A DNA stretch of 54,981 nucleotides. Source: Deltaproteobacteria bacterium (GTDB lineage: Bacteria > Myxococcota > JADLHZ01). The position numbers and the translations under genes were made by a program. The notes beneath the pieces were generated by a model. It ran no database searches and was not told the origin of the DNA. It saw only the letters and a list, made by a program, of their open reading frames with translations. Location: the NCBI GenBank assembly GCA_020848545.1, contig JADLHZ010000042.1:1-54981 (forward strand), in the 5' to 3' direction. The first letter of the stretch is position 1. Each line of letters starts with the position of its first letter. Shown in pieces: positions 15,696 through 23,268 of the stretch.

Positions 15696-17114
15696 CTAAT
15701 CGATCGCCAGCTCCTCGAGTGACTTCCCCTCACTCGCGACACCGAGCTTTCGTGCAACAGCAGCCGCACCGAGCATGAGTGCCGCAGCGAAAGCATAGCC
15801 GGCGAAGAGCTCGACCGGCCGGCCGTTCTGAACGATGCGCCCGAAGAGCGACGGTGCCGCGGCACCTACCAGAGTTGCTCCGGCGTAGAAGATCGCGATC
15901 GAAACACCACGGACATGCACCGGAAACAGCTCGCTCACCGTCAGGTACGCCGAGCTCGCGGCCGACGACGCAAAGAAAAATGCGACGCACCAGGCGAGCG
16001 TTTGTGTGACCGCGTTCAGCGAACCCGTCACGAAGAGCAAACCCGTGAGCAACAATGAAAGTCCCGACGCGGCGTACGTGACTGGAATCATGGTCCGGCG
16101 ACCGATCCGATCGAACGATGCACCGAGGATCAGCGGTCCGACGAAGTTTCCGACGGCGAATGGAATCACGTAGAGCCCGACCTTCTCCGGCGGCACCGAG
16201 TGGAAGCGCTCGAGGATGAGCCCGTAGCTAAAGAAGATCGCGTTATAGAAAAACGTCTGCGCCACCATCAGAGCGACACCGAGGATCGCGCGGCGGCGAT
16301 ACTTGCCAATGAGCAGAGGCAGGAGCTCACGCAGCGAAACGCTGGCGGGTAGAGCTGTCCGCTCATGCGCGACCTCCGGCACGCGTTCTCGGCTTCCGTA
16401 AACGGCTTCTTCGATCCGACTGACGACAGCGCCGGCTTCGGCCTCGCGACCGTGCATCAATAGCCATCGCGGGCTCTCGGGGATCGTGCGACGGACGAAG
16501 AGGATCGCCAGCCCGAGAACGGCGCCGAGCACGAATGCCACTCGCCAGCCGATCTCCACCGGAATGCGAGACTCCGTAAACAAGAGCACGGTCAGCAGGG
16601 CGCCGAGCACGACGCCCACCCAATAGCTGCCATTGATGCCGAGGTTGACACGCCCTCTCAGGCTCGCCGGGATCAATTCGTCGATCGCCGAATTGATGGC
16701 CGAGTACTCGCCGCCAATCCCGGCGCCGGCGAAGAACCGAAACACGAGAAACACAGCAAACGATGGGGCGAAGCCGCTCAGCGCGGTGGCGACGAGATAA
16801 AGTCCCAAAGTGACGAAAAACAATCGCTTCCGGCCCGCCCGATCGGTGAGATGACCGAACACGAGGGCGCCAATCACCTGACCCACGAGGTAGACGGTGC
16901 TGGCGAGCCCGACTTGCGTCGCGGTGAGACCGAGCGTTCGCGAATCCTGCAGCATCGGGCCGAGATTCGAGACGAGGCTCGCTTCCAACCCATCGAGAGC
17001 CCAGGTGATCCCGAGTGCTAACACCACGCGACGGTGCCAGCGCGACCATGACAGCGCGTCGAGCCGAGACGGCACTGTGGAGGCTCGGCCTGCGACCTTT
17101 GCCGCCTCGCTCAC
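15696..17114 (-). CDS. MFS transporter (sugar/aromatic-acid porter type)
   Basis: The 472-residue product has twelve predicted membrane helices. The loop 2-3 signature is GHLTDRAGRKRLFFVT, the fourth helix carries FFAGAGIGGEYSAINSAIDELIP with the acidic-residue pattern of the AAHS and sugar-porter branches, and the second repeat has GASFDRIGRRTMIPV. The substrate cannot be determined; in a trehalose and osmolyte island a sugar or compatible solute is plausible. Its start (ATG 17114) overlaps the stop of the upstream antiporter by four bases, so the two are coupled. Confidence 0.85.
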   Translation of the reverse strand: MSEAAKVAGRASTVPSRLDALSWSRWHRRVVLALGITWALDGLEASLVSNLGPMLQDSRTLGLTATQVGLASTVYLVGQVIGALVFGHLTDRAGRKRLFFVTLGLYLVATALSGFAPSFAVFLVFRFFAGAGIGGEYSAINSAIDELIPASLRGRVNLGINGSYWVGVVLGALLTVLLFTESRIPVEIGWRVAFVLGAVLGLAILFVRRTIPESPRWLLMHGREAEAGAVVSRIEEAVYGSRERVPEVAHERTALPASVSLRELLPLLIGKYRRRAILGVALMVAQTFFYNAIFFSYGLILERFHSVPPEKVGLYVIPFAVGNFVGPLILGASFDRIGRRTMIPVTYAASGLSLLLTGLLFVTGSLNAVTQTLAWCVAFFFASSAASSAYLTVSELFPVHVRGVSIAIFYAGATLVGAAAPSLFGRIVQNGRPVELFAGYAFAAALMLGAAAVARKLGVASEGKSLEELAID

Positions 17115-18379
17115 GAACGAGCCCGCATGAGGCTCCAGCGCAGTGCCGGCGGTGTCACAAACGTCGTGAAGATCACCATCAGTACGATCGCGGCGAAGAT
17201 CCGTTGATCAATGATCGGTCGGCCGCCAAGCGTGAGCGTCAGTCCGATGTTCGCGAAGATCAGCCCTACCTCGCCGCGCGGGATCATCCCGATACCGACG
17301 GCCAGGCGACTCACGCCCTTTCCGAGCACGCCGAATGAGCACGCTTGTTTTCCGAGAATCGCAGCAAGCGTGAGCGCCGCCGCGACTCCGAGCGTCGACG
17401 GATCGGCGAACGAGGAAAGATCCGTTCGAGCGCCCATCACGACGAAGAAGACCGGCGCCAAGAAAGAGGAGATCGGGCGAATGAGCTCCTCGAGCCCGTG
17501 CTCACCTCGGCTCACGAAGTCCTTGTAGTGAACGTCTTCGAGAATCAGGCCAGCGGCGAACGCCCCCACAATGGGAGCGAGACCGATCACGCCGGAGAGC
17601 CAAGCAAGAAGGAAGCAGAACCCGAGCCCGGTGGCGAGGAGGACGTTTCTCGCGCGAAGCTTCGATGCCAAATGCATCACCCGGGGCGCGAGCCACACGC
17701 CGAGAGCAATGGCGCCGAAGAGAAACCCCGAAGACTTGGCCACTGTTCCCGCGATCGACAGCGCAGAGAAATCGACGCCACGGTCAGCGGCGCCGACCAT
17801 TCCCGTGACGACAGCCAGCACGACGAGCCCGAGCACGTCATCGACCACCGCGGCGCCGAGAATGATTTTCGCCTCCTGAGTCTGCATTTTCCCGATGTCT
17901 TGCAAGACACGAGCGGTGATCCCGACCGACGTCGCCGACAACGTCGCGCCGATGAATGCGTGCGCGTAGCTCCCCGCCTCCGGCAAGAGCACCATGCCCA
18001 CGAGCCAGCCGAGAGCGAACGGCGCCACGACGCCGAGCACCGCGACGAGAAGCGCCGACCATCCGACGCGCAGCATTTGTCCGACGGTCGACTCGAGGCC
18101 GACCTGAAACAAGAGGATGATCACCCCGAGGTTCGCGAGTGTGCTCACCGCGGCATCGTGGGCGATGGGCTCGAAAATGTTCACCCCGACGAGATCGAGG
18201 TTGCCGATCATCACGCCTGCGAGCAGCTCACCAAGAACCGCCGCCTGGCCGATGCGGACGACGAGATCGGCGCCGGCTTTTGCCGCGAACAAGATCACGG
18301 CGAGGGCGAACGCGACGTACGCCGAATCGTGCCCGTCCGCCGCTGACGTTGCGACCGTGACCAATGTTTCGGGGGTCAT
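17111..18379 (-). CDS. CPA2-family cation/proton antiporter (KefB-like)
   Basis: A 422-residue membrane antiporter with twelve or so helices. The motif GAAVVDDVLGLVVLAVV carries the two aspartates expected in CPA2 exchangers, and LIILLFQVGLESTVGQM, GATLSATSVGITARVL and the late helix GMIPRGEVGLIFANIGL are typical Kef/NapA-like segments. No C-terminal TrkA-N domain is present, so it is the short form and not a classical glutathione-gated Kef. It is first in a two-gene operon with the MFS transporter. Its start region faces the receiver gene; the degenerate MarR-type site at 18431-18446 lies between them. Confidence 0.87.
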   Translation of the reverse strand: MTPETLVTVATSAADGHDSAYVAFALAVILFAAKAGADLVVRIGQAAVLGELLAGVMIGNLDLVGVNIFEPIAHDAAVSTLANLGVIILLFQVGLESTVGQMLRVGWSALLVAVLGVVAPFALGWLVGMVLLPEAGSYAHAFIGATLSATSVGITARVLQDIGKMQTQEAKIILGAAVVDDVLGLVVLAVVTGMVGAADRGVDFSALSIAGTVAKSSGFLFGAIALGVWLAPRVMHLASKLRARNVLLATGLGFCFLLAWLSGVIGLAPIVGAFAAGLILEDVHYKDFVSRGEHGLEELIRPISSFLAPVFFVVMGARTDLSSFADPSTLGVAAALTLAAILGKQACSFGVLGKGVSRLAVGIGMIPRGEVGLIFANIGLTLTLGGRPIIDQRIFAAIVLMVIFTTFVTPPALRWSLMRARS

Positions 18380-18430
18380 GTGCTCTAGCTGTCGCCAACA
18401 GCAGAAAAGGGCAAGGTTCCGCCCACAGAA

Positions 18431-18446
18431 AGTTGGCGTTCAAACT
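18431..18446. promoter_or_regulatory. MarR-type operator, copy 4 (degenerate)
   Basis: AGTTGGCGTTCAAACT agrees with the best copy (AGTTTGATGTCAAACT) at 12 of 16 positions; the right arm is intact and the left arm has changes. It lies between the divergent antiporter and receiver genes. Confidence is lower than for copies 1-3 because of the weak left arm. Confidence 0.45.
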
Positions 18447-18484
18447 TGTTTGTGCTGGATGACCCGCGTAATGATGCTGTCGTA

Positions 18485-18862
18485 GTGGCTGGACCGAACA
18501 TCATGGTCATCGAGAACGACGACGCGCAACGGGCAGCTGTCGAAGAAGTGTTTCAAAACGCCGGCTACTCGACGATCTCCTTCGAGAACGGTAAGCGCGC
18601 GCTCGACCATCTCGTCACGACGGGCAACCGACTGCCGGACCTGATCGTACTCGATCTGGACTTGCCCATTGTGGGTGGCTGGGAGTTCCTAGAAATCGTG
18701 AAGTCGTACGCGCGTCTCTCGCAGATCCCTGTCATCGTGACGGGCGGCGAGCCGCCAATGATCCTCGCGAAAGATCAGCGCGTCCACCAAGCGTTCATCG
18801 CCAAACCACTGTCAGCGTCTGCGTTGCTCGATACCGCTGAAAAACTCGTCGGGAAGCCTTGA
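18485..18862 (+). CDS. single-domain response regulator (receiver)
   Basis: A receiver domain alone, about 125 residues, with no output domain. It shows NIMVIENDDAQ (acidic pocket), LPDLIVLDLDLPIVGGWEFL (the phospho-acceptor Asp in VLDLDLP), IPVIVTGGE (the conserved Thr) and FIAKPLSASALL (the Lys). GTG 18485 is chosen; ATG 18503 would lose the first residues before strand 1, and the TTG at 18446 lies inside the operator. Single receivers act as phospho-relay or protein-interaction switches. The most likely kinase partner is the orphan kinase at 3052, since both have a MarR-type site upstream. A strong hairpin follows the stop. Confidence 0.85.
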   Translation: MAGPNIMVIENDDAQRAAVEEVFQNAGYSTISFENGKRALDHLVTTGNRLPDLIVLDLDLPIVGGWEFLEIVKSYARLSQIPVIVTGGEPPMILAKDQRVHQAFIAKPLSASALLDTAEKLVGKP

Positions 18863-18911
18863 GCAACGATGGTGCCCGCGGCGTGGAGATGCGCCGCGGG
18901 CACCGTTGCTC
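18861..18911 (+). terminator. long hairpin after the receiver gene
   Basis: GAGCAACG plus GTGCCCGCGGCG on the left pairs with the exact complement ending at CGTTGCTC, giving about 20 base pairs interrupted by a short bulge, with an 8-base loop (18884-18891). It begins at the stop codon. There is no T tract after it, so it is not a textbook intrinsic terminator but may stop transcription or protect the transcript end. Confidence 0.55.
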
Positions 18912-18939
18912 GCTGTGACAGTTACAGTAGCCGTGTTAT

Positions 18940-18955
18940 GATTTGAGGTCAAACC
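18940..18955. promoter_or_regulatory. MarR-type operator, copy 5
   Basis: GATTTGAGGTCAAACC matches the best copy at 12 of 16 positions, with TTTGA and GTCAAAC conserved. It lies 27 bases before the ATG of the small exported protein gene, a sensible place for a repressor. Confidence 0.5.
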
Positions 18956-18981
18956 AGTTTGCGAGTTTTCAAGGAAGAGCC

Positions 18982-19164
18982 ATGCACGTCCCGTCGATTC
19001 GCAGTTTGTTGGTGATTCTGGCGATGATCTTCATGGCGCACGTCGCCAGTGCGTCGCTCGATCCGGCGCCCCCGGCGTCCTTACCAGCTCAGCCCAAGGA
19101 GCCACCGAGCAGCCAACCCGCGAAAGCGAAGAAGCCCAGCAAACCCCCGAGCAAGAAGCGCTGA
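18982..19164 (+). CDS. small exported Pro/Lys-rich protein, 60 aa
   Basis: ATG 18982 follows AAGGAAGAG at a good distance. The first 28 residues are a clear signal peptide (IRSLLVILAMIFMAHVASAS, cleavage likely after ASA). The mature part is only about 32 residues and made almost wholly of Pro, Ala, Ser and Lys, ending PSKPPSKKR. It has no enzyme motif. It could coat DNA, peptidoglycan or anionic polymers in the envelope, or be a disordered stress protein; this is inference. A MarR-type site stands just upstream. Confidence 0.65.
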   Translation: MHVPSIRSLLVILAMIFMAHVASASLDPAPPASLPAQPKEPPSSQPAKAKKPSKPPSKKR

Positions 19165-19201
19165 GAACGATGACGGCGAAGCCGGCTCCAAGATGCCAAG
19201 C

Positions 19202-19417
19202 TCAGCGCGGCGGCGAGCCTTCACGACGTTTCTTGGCGATGGCGAATACAGCAAGGACACCAAAGAAACCTCCGAGCCCTCCGCCCACCCATTGCGGAAC
19301 CGGCAAGCCCGCTCCTTCCCGCAGAGCAACGACTGACAAATTGCCGATCACCTGGGCCACAAAGAAGATGAGGAGGATTCGCCAGATCGATAGTGGAGCC
19401 CACAGCGGCTGCGTCAT
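19202..19417 (-). CDS. small membrane protein, 71 aa
   Basis: Two hydrophobic segments are visible: IWRILLIFFVAQVIGNLSVVAL and WVGGGLGGFFGVLAVFAIA, joined by REGAGLPVPQ, with a basic tail KKRREGSPPR. The topology predicts a hairpin membrane protein with both ends in the cytosol. It converges on the small exported protein gene. No family is recognised and no strong ribosome binding site is visible, but the clean two-helix pattern argues for a real gene. The 195 bases between its start and the UbiB gene hold no other convincing gene, only short lysine-rich frames. Confidence 0.55.
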   Translation of the reverse strand: MTQPLWAPLSIWRILLIFFVAQVIGNLSVVALREGAGLPVPQWVGGGLGGFFGVLAVFAIAKKRREGSPPR

Positions 19418-19612
19418 AGATTCAGGCTACACGAAGTGCCGGTGGGCGCCGTCGATATCGGTCGTGGTCTGGCATTGCTTTGCGCAGCGCACGACTCGCA
19501 CTCGAACAAGGAGCTCTCCCTTGCCCCACCTGCGGAAGCCCGAGAGGAGTGACCGACGAAAGGCAAAAAGAAGCCGGCGAACAATGGCAAATCCAAGTAG
19601 CACCGGACGGAC

Positions 19613-20923
19613 ATGGACGACGACGAGCTCAATGACCTGAAGCGCGGTTTCGGTCGGCGCCTGCTCTCCACCGGCAAGATCGCAACCGCTGCAGCACGGC
19701 TCGCAGGTCGCAGGCTCGTCGGGGCGCAGGGCGCGCAAGATCGCGAGATCGGCGAAGCGCTCGCTCGCGAGCTCGATCACATGAAGGGAATGGCGATGAA
19801 GGTGGGGCAAATCCTGTCCTACTTCGACGGCGTTCTCCCGGAAAGCACGCACGACGCGCTGCGCAAGTTGCAGCGAGGCGTGACTCCGATCGCCTTCGAG
19901 CGCATCGTCGAGGTGATCGAAGCGGCGTTCAGCGCGCCACTCGAAACGCTCTTCGAGCAATTCGATCGCAAACCGCTCGCGGCTGCGTCGATCGGTCAGG
20001 TCTATCGCGCCCAATTCGACTCGCGCTCGGTCGCCGTCAAGGTGCAGTACCCGCAGATCCGCGAAACGATGGCCGGCGATTTCTCTCGCCTGTCCGGCAT
20101 CGCTCGTGTCGCGTCGCTCGCGACGGCCGTCGACGGTGCCGCGCTCGTGGAAGAGCTGCGCGCCCGTATCGACGAGGAGTGCGACTATGTCCGCGAAGCG
20201 GCGCACCAGACGGCGTTTCGACGCGCCTTCGCGTCGGATGCGCAGATTCTCATTCCCGAGATCGTCTGGGCGCGCACTCGCCCACAAGTGCTGACAACCG
20301 AATTCTGTCGGGGCGACGACTTCTACTCGTTTGTGCAGACGGCCGAACCGCCAACCCGCAATGCTATGGCGCTCGTCCTTGCGCGCTTTGCGTTCACGTC
20401 GCTCTTCGGCTTGGCAGCGATCAACGCCGATCCACATCCCGGCAACTATCTGTTCACGGACGACCGACGCGTCGTCTTCTTAGACTTTGGCTGCGTCTGC
20501 CGCTTCGACTTCGACTTTCTCGGCGCGCACAAGAAGCTCATCTCGATCGTGGTCGCCGATCAGAAGAGCGCGTTCCGGGACGCGCTCTTGGATACGGGCA
20601 TGGTGGCAAAGCCAAAGGGCTTCGATTTCGACCTCCATTGGCAACTGCTCTGCCATGAATACGCGCCATACCGCTCCGCGAACTTTCGTTTCGACAAGTC
20701 CTGGCTCCAACGCGGGCTGGAGTTCTCGAAGCCCGGCAACCCCAATTTGCGACGGCTCGCGATCTCACCGCAGTGGATCTGGCTCGAGCGGTTGATCTGG
20801 GGACTTCACGCCGTGCTCACGCGGCTGAACGCCGAGGCCGATTTCGCAGCCGTGATGCGCGAGGCTCTCGCGTGTGAGTTGAGACCGCTCGCTGTCGCTA
20901 TGCCTGCACCGACTTTCCCCTGA
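19613..20923 (+). CDS. UbiB/ABC1 (AarF) family atypical kinase
   Basis: A 436-residue member of the UbiB/ABC1 family, ATP-binding proteins linked to isoprenoid-lipid and quinone metabolism. The family-specific KxGQ motif is KVGQ at residues 63-66; the alanine-rich loop AAASIGQVYRA replaces the usual glycine loop; VAVKVQYP gives the ATP Lys; EECDY, NADPHPGNYLF and FLDFGCVCRF supply the catalytic and metal residues. No clear C-terminal membrane helices follow, unlike UbiB itself, so it belongs to the wider ABC1 group. It stands alone, with a weak ribosome binding site, and may be unrelated to the upstream stress operons. Confidence 0.88.
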   Translation: MDDDELNDLKRGFGRRLLSTGKIATAAARLAGRRLVGAQGAQDREIGEALARELDHMKGMAMKVGQILSYFDGVLPESTHDALRKLQRGVTPIAFERIVEVIEAAFSAPLETLFEQFDRKPLAAASIGQVYRAQFDSRSVAVKVQYPQIRETMAGDFSRLSGIARVASLATAVDGAALVEELRARIDEECDYVREAAHQTAFRRAFASDAQILIPEIVWARTRPQVLTTEFCRGDDFYSFVQTAEPPTRNAMALVLARFAFTSLFGLAAINADPHPGNYLFTDDRRVVFLDFGCVCRFDFDFLGAHKKLISIVVADQKSAFRDALLDTGMVAKPKGFDFDLHWQLLCHEYAPYRSANFRFDKSWLQRGLEFSKPGNPNLRRLAISPQWIWLERLIWGLHAVLTRLNAEADFAAVMREALACELRPLAVAMPAPTFP

Positions 20924-20950
20924 TGGGCGGGGAATTCGGTCGGCGCGCAA

Positions 20951-21160
20951 ATGGTCGGCTCGCTCGCGAACGACCACGAGTGGGATGCTTTGGCATCGGC
21001 GTTCTCCGTCTACTCGGGTTACGTCGGGCGTTGGACGACGGATCTGCACGAGTTGGCGAAGAACGAGCACGAGTCGATCGTGTTCCCCGTCGGTCGCACA
21101 CGGTTCTCTTGGCCCGAGAGTGGAGCGCAGCCAGTATCAGGCGTACGTGGAGGCTTGTGA
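20951..21160 (+). CDS. small unknown ORF, 69 aa (doubtful)
   Basis: The frame MVGSLANDHEWDALASAFSV continues with YSGYVGRWTTDLHELAKNEHESIVF and could be a helical acidic protein. It begins 27 bases after the UbiB-family stop and its end overlaps the HTH gene on the other strand by 24 bases. No family or ribosome binding site supports it. It may be a relic or chance frame. Nothing else is seen in this gap. Confidence 0.25.
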   Translation: MVGSLANDHEWDALASAFSVYSGYVGRWTTDLHELAKNEHESIVFPVGRTRFSWPESGAQPVSGVRGGL

Positions 21161-22000
21161 TTCGCCCAACCACAGGTACATCACGACGCCGCCAAAGAAG
21201 ATGAGTCCGGACTCGTCGACGTCCCGAACGCGCGAACGCTCACTCTCGATCTCGGCGAGGCAGTTGATTGGAGTCTGATCGTAGGCCTCTTGCGGTCGGC
21301 GCGTACGCACGAAGGCGCCACTATCGGTCGCCAGCGTCTCAAGGACAACCGCCCTTGTTCCACGGCGGAAATAGAGCGCGACGTGGCCGGTCCTTGCGCC
21401 GAAGAGTCGCGACAGCGCCGGTCGGCCCTCGAGCCCAATGAGCACCTCACGCGGATCAATCGACTCAGGTGTTTGGCGCGCCCGATCGAGCCGACCGATC
21501 CGAACGGTCAGATCGTGCTCGAGATTACGCGGAACCTCGAGCACGAAGTGATCGAAGTGAAACTGCCCGAGGTAGAGCGCCGCCGAGCGTTCGAATCGGC
21601 TTTCGAGCGTGCGGGCGAGGTCGCTGCTCGTCGGCGCTTGGATGCGATGAAGCAGCACCCAGCCCTCGTCGACGGCCTTCCCCCAAAGCCGATGGCCTGT
21701 CGCCTCGAAGCACGCGACCGCCCGCCCTGCGCTGACCAACTCCGCCGGCAACATGCCGCGCCGGTCGATCATATAGATGACGCGACTTCCGTCGGCGAGC
21801 TGCCCGTCGTCGAGATCGCGAGAAGCGGCGATCGGCAGACCCATCGTCTCGCGCAGCGTCTTGATGTCGCGCTGAAGCTGGCGCTCCTCAATGGGATCGC
21901 CCCAGGCTTCGAGTCGGCCGAGCAGCTCCTTCGGAGTGAGGCCCCGCGGCCCGGCGGCTTGCAGCGCTTCGAAGACATGAAACAACCGCACCGCTCGCAT
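21137..22000 (-). CDS. HTH protein encoded with an FHA protein
   Basis: A 287-residue protein. Its first 60 residues are a winged helix of the DeoR/HTH_11 type seen at the front of WYL-domain regulators (VRLFHVFEALQAAGPRGLTPKELLGRLEAW, then RQLQRDIKTLRETMGLPI). The rest is alpha/beta with a helical segment (LLHRIQAPTSSDLARTLESRF) and a beta-rich part (GRPALSRLFGARTGHVALYFRRG), but I see no clear WYL core. Its ATG shares a base with the stop of the FHA gene (TGATG), so the two are co-translated. It may repress its own operon through the palindrome at 22960. Confidence 0.65.
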   Translation of the reverse strand: MRAVRLFHVFEALQAAGPRGLTPKELLGRLEAWGDPIEERQLQRDIKTLRETMGLPIAASRDLDDGQLADGSRVIYMIDRRGMLPAELVSAGRAVACFEATGHRLWGKAVDEGWVLLHRIQAPTSSDLARTLESRFERSAALYLGQFHFDHFVLEVPRNLEHDLTVRIGRLDRARQTPESIDPREVLIGLEGRPALSRLFGARTGHVALYFRRGTRAVVLETLATDSGAFVRTRRPQEAYDQTPINCLAEIESERSRVRDVDESGLIFFGGVVMYLWLGESQASTYA

Positions 22001-22878
22001 CAGCGCACCTCCGCCATCAGCAGCAACCGCAGCTGGGCCGTGAGGCGCACATCCGTGCTTCGCCCGACGCGCACGATCGCCGGCTCGGCCCCTAGCTTCG
22101 CCACCGTGCTGTTCGTGTCGCAGTAGAAGAGGTCACCGTTCGAAGCGCAGATGACGCCGTGCAAGCGTGAGAGGCTGCGAAAACGCTCGCCCACGAACGA
22201 AGGCCAATCGCAACGCCCGGATCGCCCGATGAAGAAGCCTTCGACCAGCGCTTCGCCGGTGATCGTCTCGCCATGGATCCGTCGTCGCGCGCCGGCGAGC
22301 CCGAGCCCAAGCTCAGTGAGGTCGATCGCCTCGGTCGGCTCCGGCCGTCGCGCCAAAGAGAACCCGAGCAACGTCGGCGGCGCCGGAACGAACTCGGTCG
22401 TTCGACTCGCGAGCTCGATGGCTTCGAGCGTCAACGAATGCGCGCACCGCGGCGAGAGCGCGTCGGCACCATTCGCGAAGGCGTCGGCGTCATCGTGCAG
22501 CGCGCCGGGTCTTCCGATCACCGCGAGCGCCCCGCCCAGATCTACGACACACGGAAGCAGAAGACGCGCCGCCACGAAGCGTTCGCCACGCCCGTCCCGA
22601 ACACCAGCATCACTGCGCAGGTCGCGTGCTTCGATTGCGAGCGGGTCGCTTGCGTGCAGCAGGACGAGCAACTGGCGATTGCCCTGCTCGTCGTCCGTGG
22701 AACCGCGGAACGTTCCGGCGCGCCCGATCACGAGTGCTGTCGCGCCGACGCGTGGGTCGATCGCGGGCGCAAGCACCGTCACTGGCGGATCGTCGCGATC
22801 GTCGATGATAGCGATCGCAAACGGAGCCGCGGGCAGATCGGCCAGGGCGTGAAGGGCTCTCTTCAACGATCGTTTCAT
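22000..22878 (-). CDS. double FHA-domain protein, copy 1
   Basis: A 292-residue protein without membrane segments. Residues 47-125 look like a degenerate FHA fold (ALVIGRAGTF and LRSDAGV). Residues 213-290 are a better one: FFIGRSGRCD (217-223), SRLHGVICASNGDL (237-250) and DTNSTV (254-259), the usual Arg, Ser-x-x-His and Asn positions for phosphothreonine binding. It is similar in layout, though weakly in sequence, to the double FHA protein at 27442. FHA domains read phosphothreonine, so a Ser/Thr kinase partner is expected; the kinase at 50036 is a candidate. First gene of an operon with the HTH gene. Confidence 0.6.
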   Translation of the reverse strand: MKRSLKRALHALADLPAAPFAIAIIDDRDDPPVTVLAPAIDPRVGATALVIGRAGTFRGSTDDEQGNRQLLVLLHASDPLAIEARDLRSDAGVRDGRGERFVAARLLLPCVVDLGGALAVIGRPGALHDDADAFANGADALSPRCAHSLTLEAIELASRTTEFVPAPPTLLGFSLARRPEPTEAIDLTELGLGLAGARRRIHGETITGEALVEGFFIGRSGRCDWPSFVGERFRSLSRLHGVICASNGDLFYCDTNSTVAKLGAEPAIVRVGRSTDVRLTAQLRLLLMAEVR

Positions 22879-22959
22879 AGGTGTCAGCCTACCGAGTGGG
22901 AGCGACAGCTTTGGTCGCCAGCGAACCGATGAACAGCGAAAACGACGGACGCGCTGCGC

Positions 22960-22976
22960 CTTAGTCGATGACTAAG
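22960..22976. promoter_or_regulatory. operator-like palindrome before the FHA-HTH operon
   Basis: CTTAGTCGATGACTAAG has perfect 7-base arms around GAT. It lies 82 bases upstream of the FHA gene start (minus strand) and 293 bases before the DUF932 gene (plus strand). The HTH protein of the FHA operon is a natural candidate to bind it. The rest of 22879-23122 shows no gene. Confidence 0.45.
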
Positions 22977-23122
22977 CGGCACTCTGGTCTACCCGTTGTG
23001 CATCATTCGCCCTCGCGCATCTTCGGCGAATTCGTTGTCCGCTGCCTCTGCCTGCCGGTCCTGCGGACCTCCTCACGCCCGCCGCTTCCGCCCCGGCGCT
23101 CCTGCGTCGCGACCGGGGTCAC

Positions 23123-23193
23123 GATGGCGAGTTTCCGAAAAGCGTTTCCGGCTTCGCCGGCGTCGGCCTGCGGCCTTGCACAAACTCGCCATC
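23123..23193. promoter_or_regulatory. leader stem-loop upstream of the DUF932 gene
   Basis: GATGGCGAGTTT at 23123-23134 and AAACTCGCCATC at 23182-23193 are perfect 12-base arms around a 47-base G+C-rich loop. The stem ends 75 bases before the ATG at 23269, nearly the same distance as at the 1.4-kb leader (74). After both stems comes a similar tract with CGAA, ACAA, CCGCCC and GCGGCAAGGAGA before the start codon, although the arms themselves differ in sequence. Confidence 0.55.
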
Positions 23194-23268
23194 GCGCCGT
23201 CGGGAGCTCGCGGCCTTCGGCTGTTCGCGAACAACGAACCCGCCCGAGACGGCGGCAAGGAGATAGCG

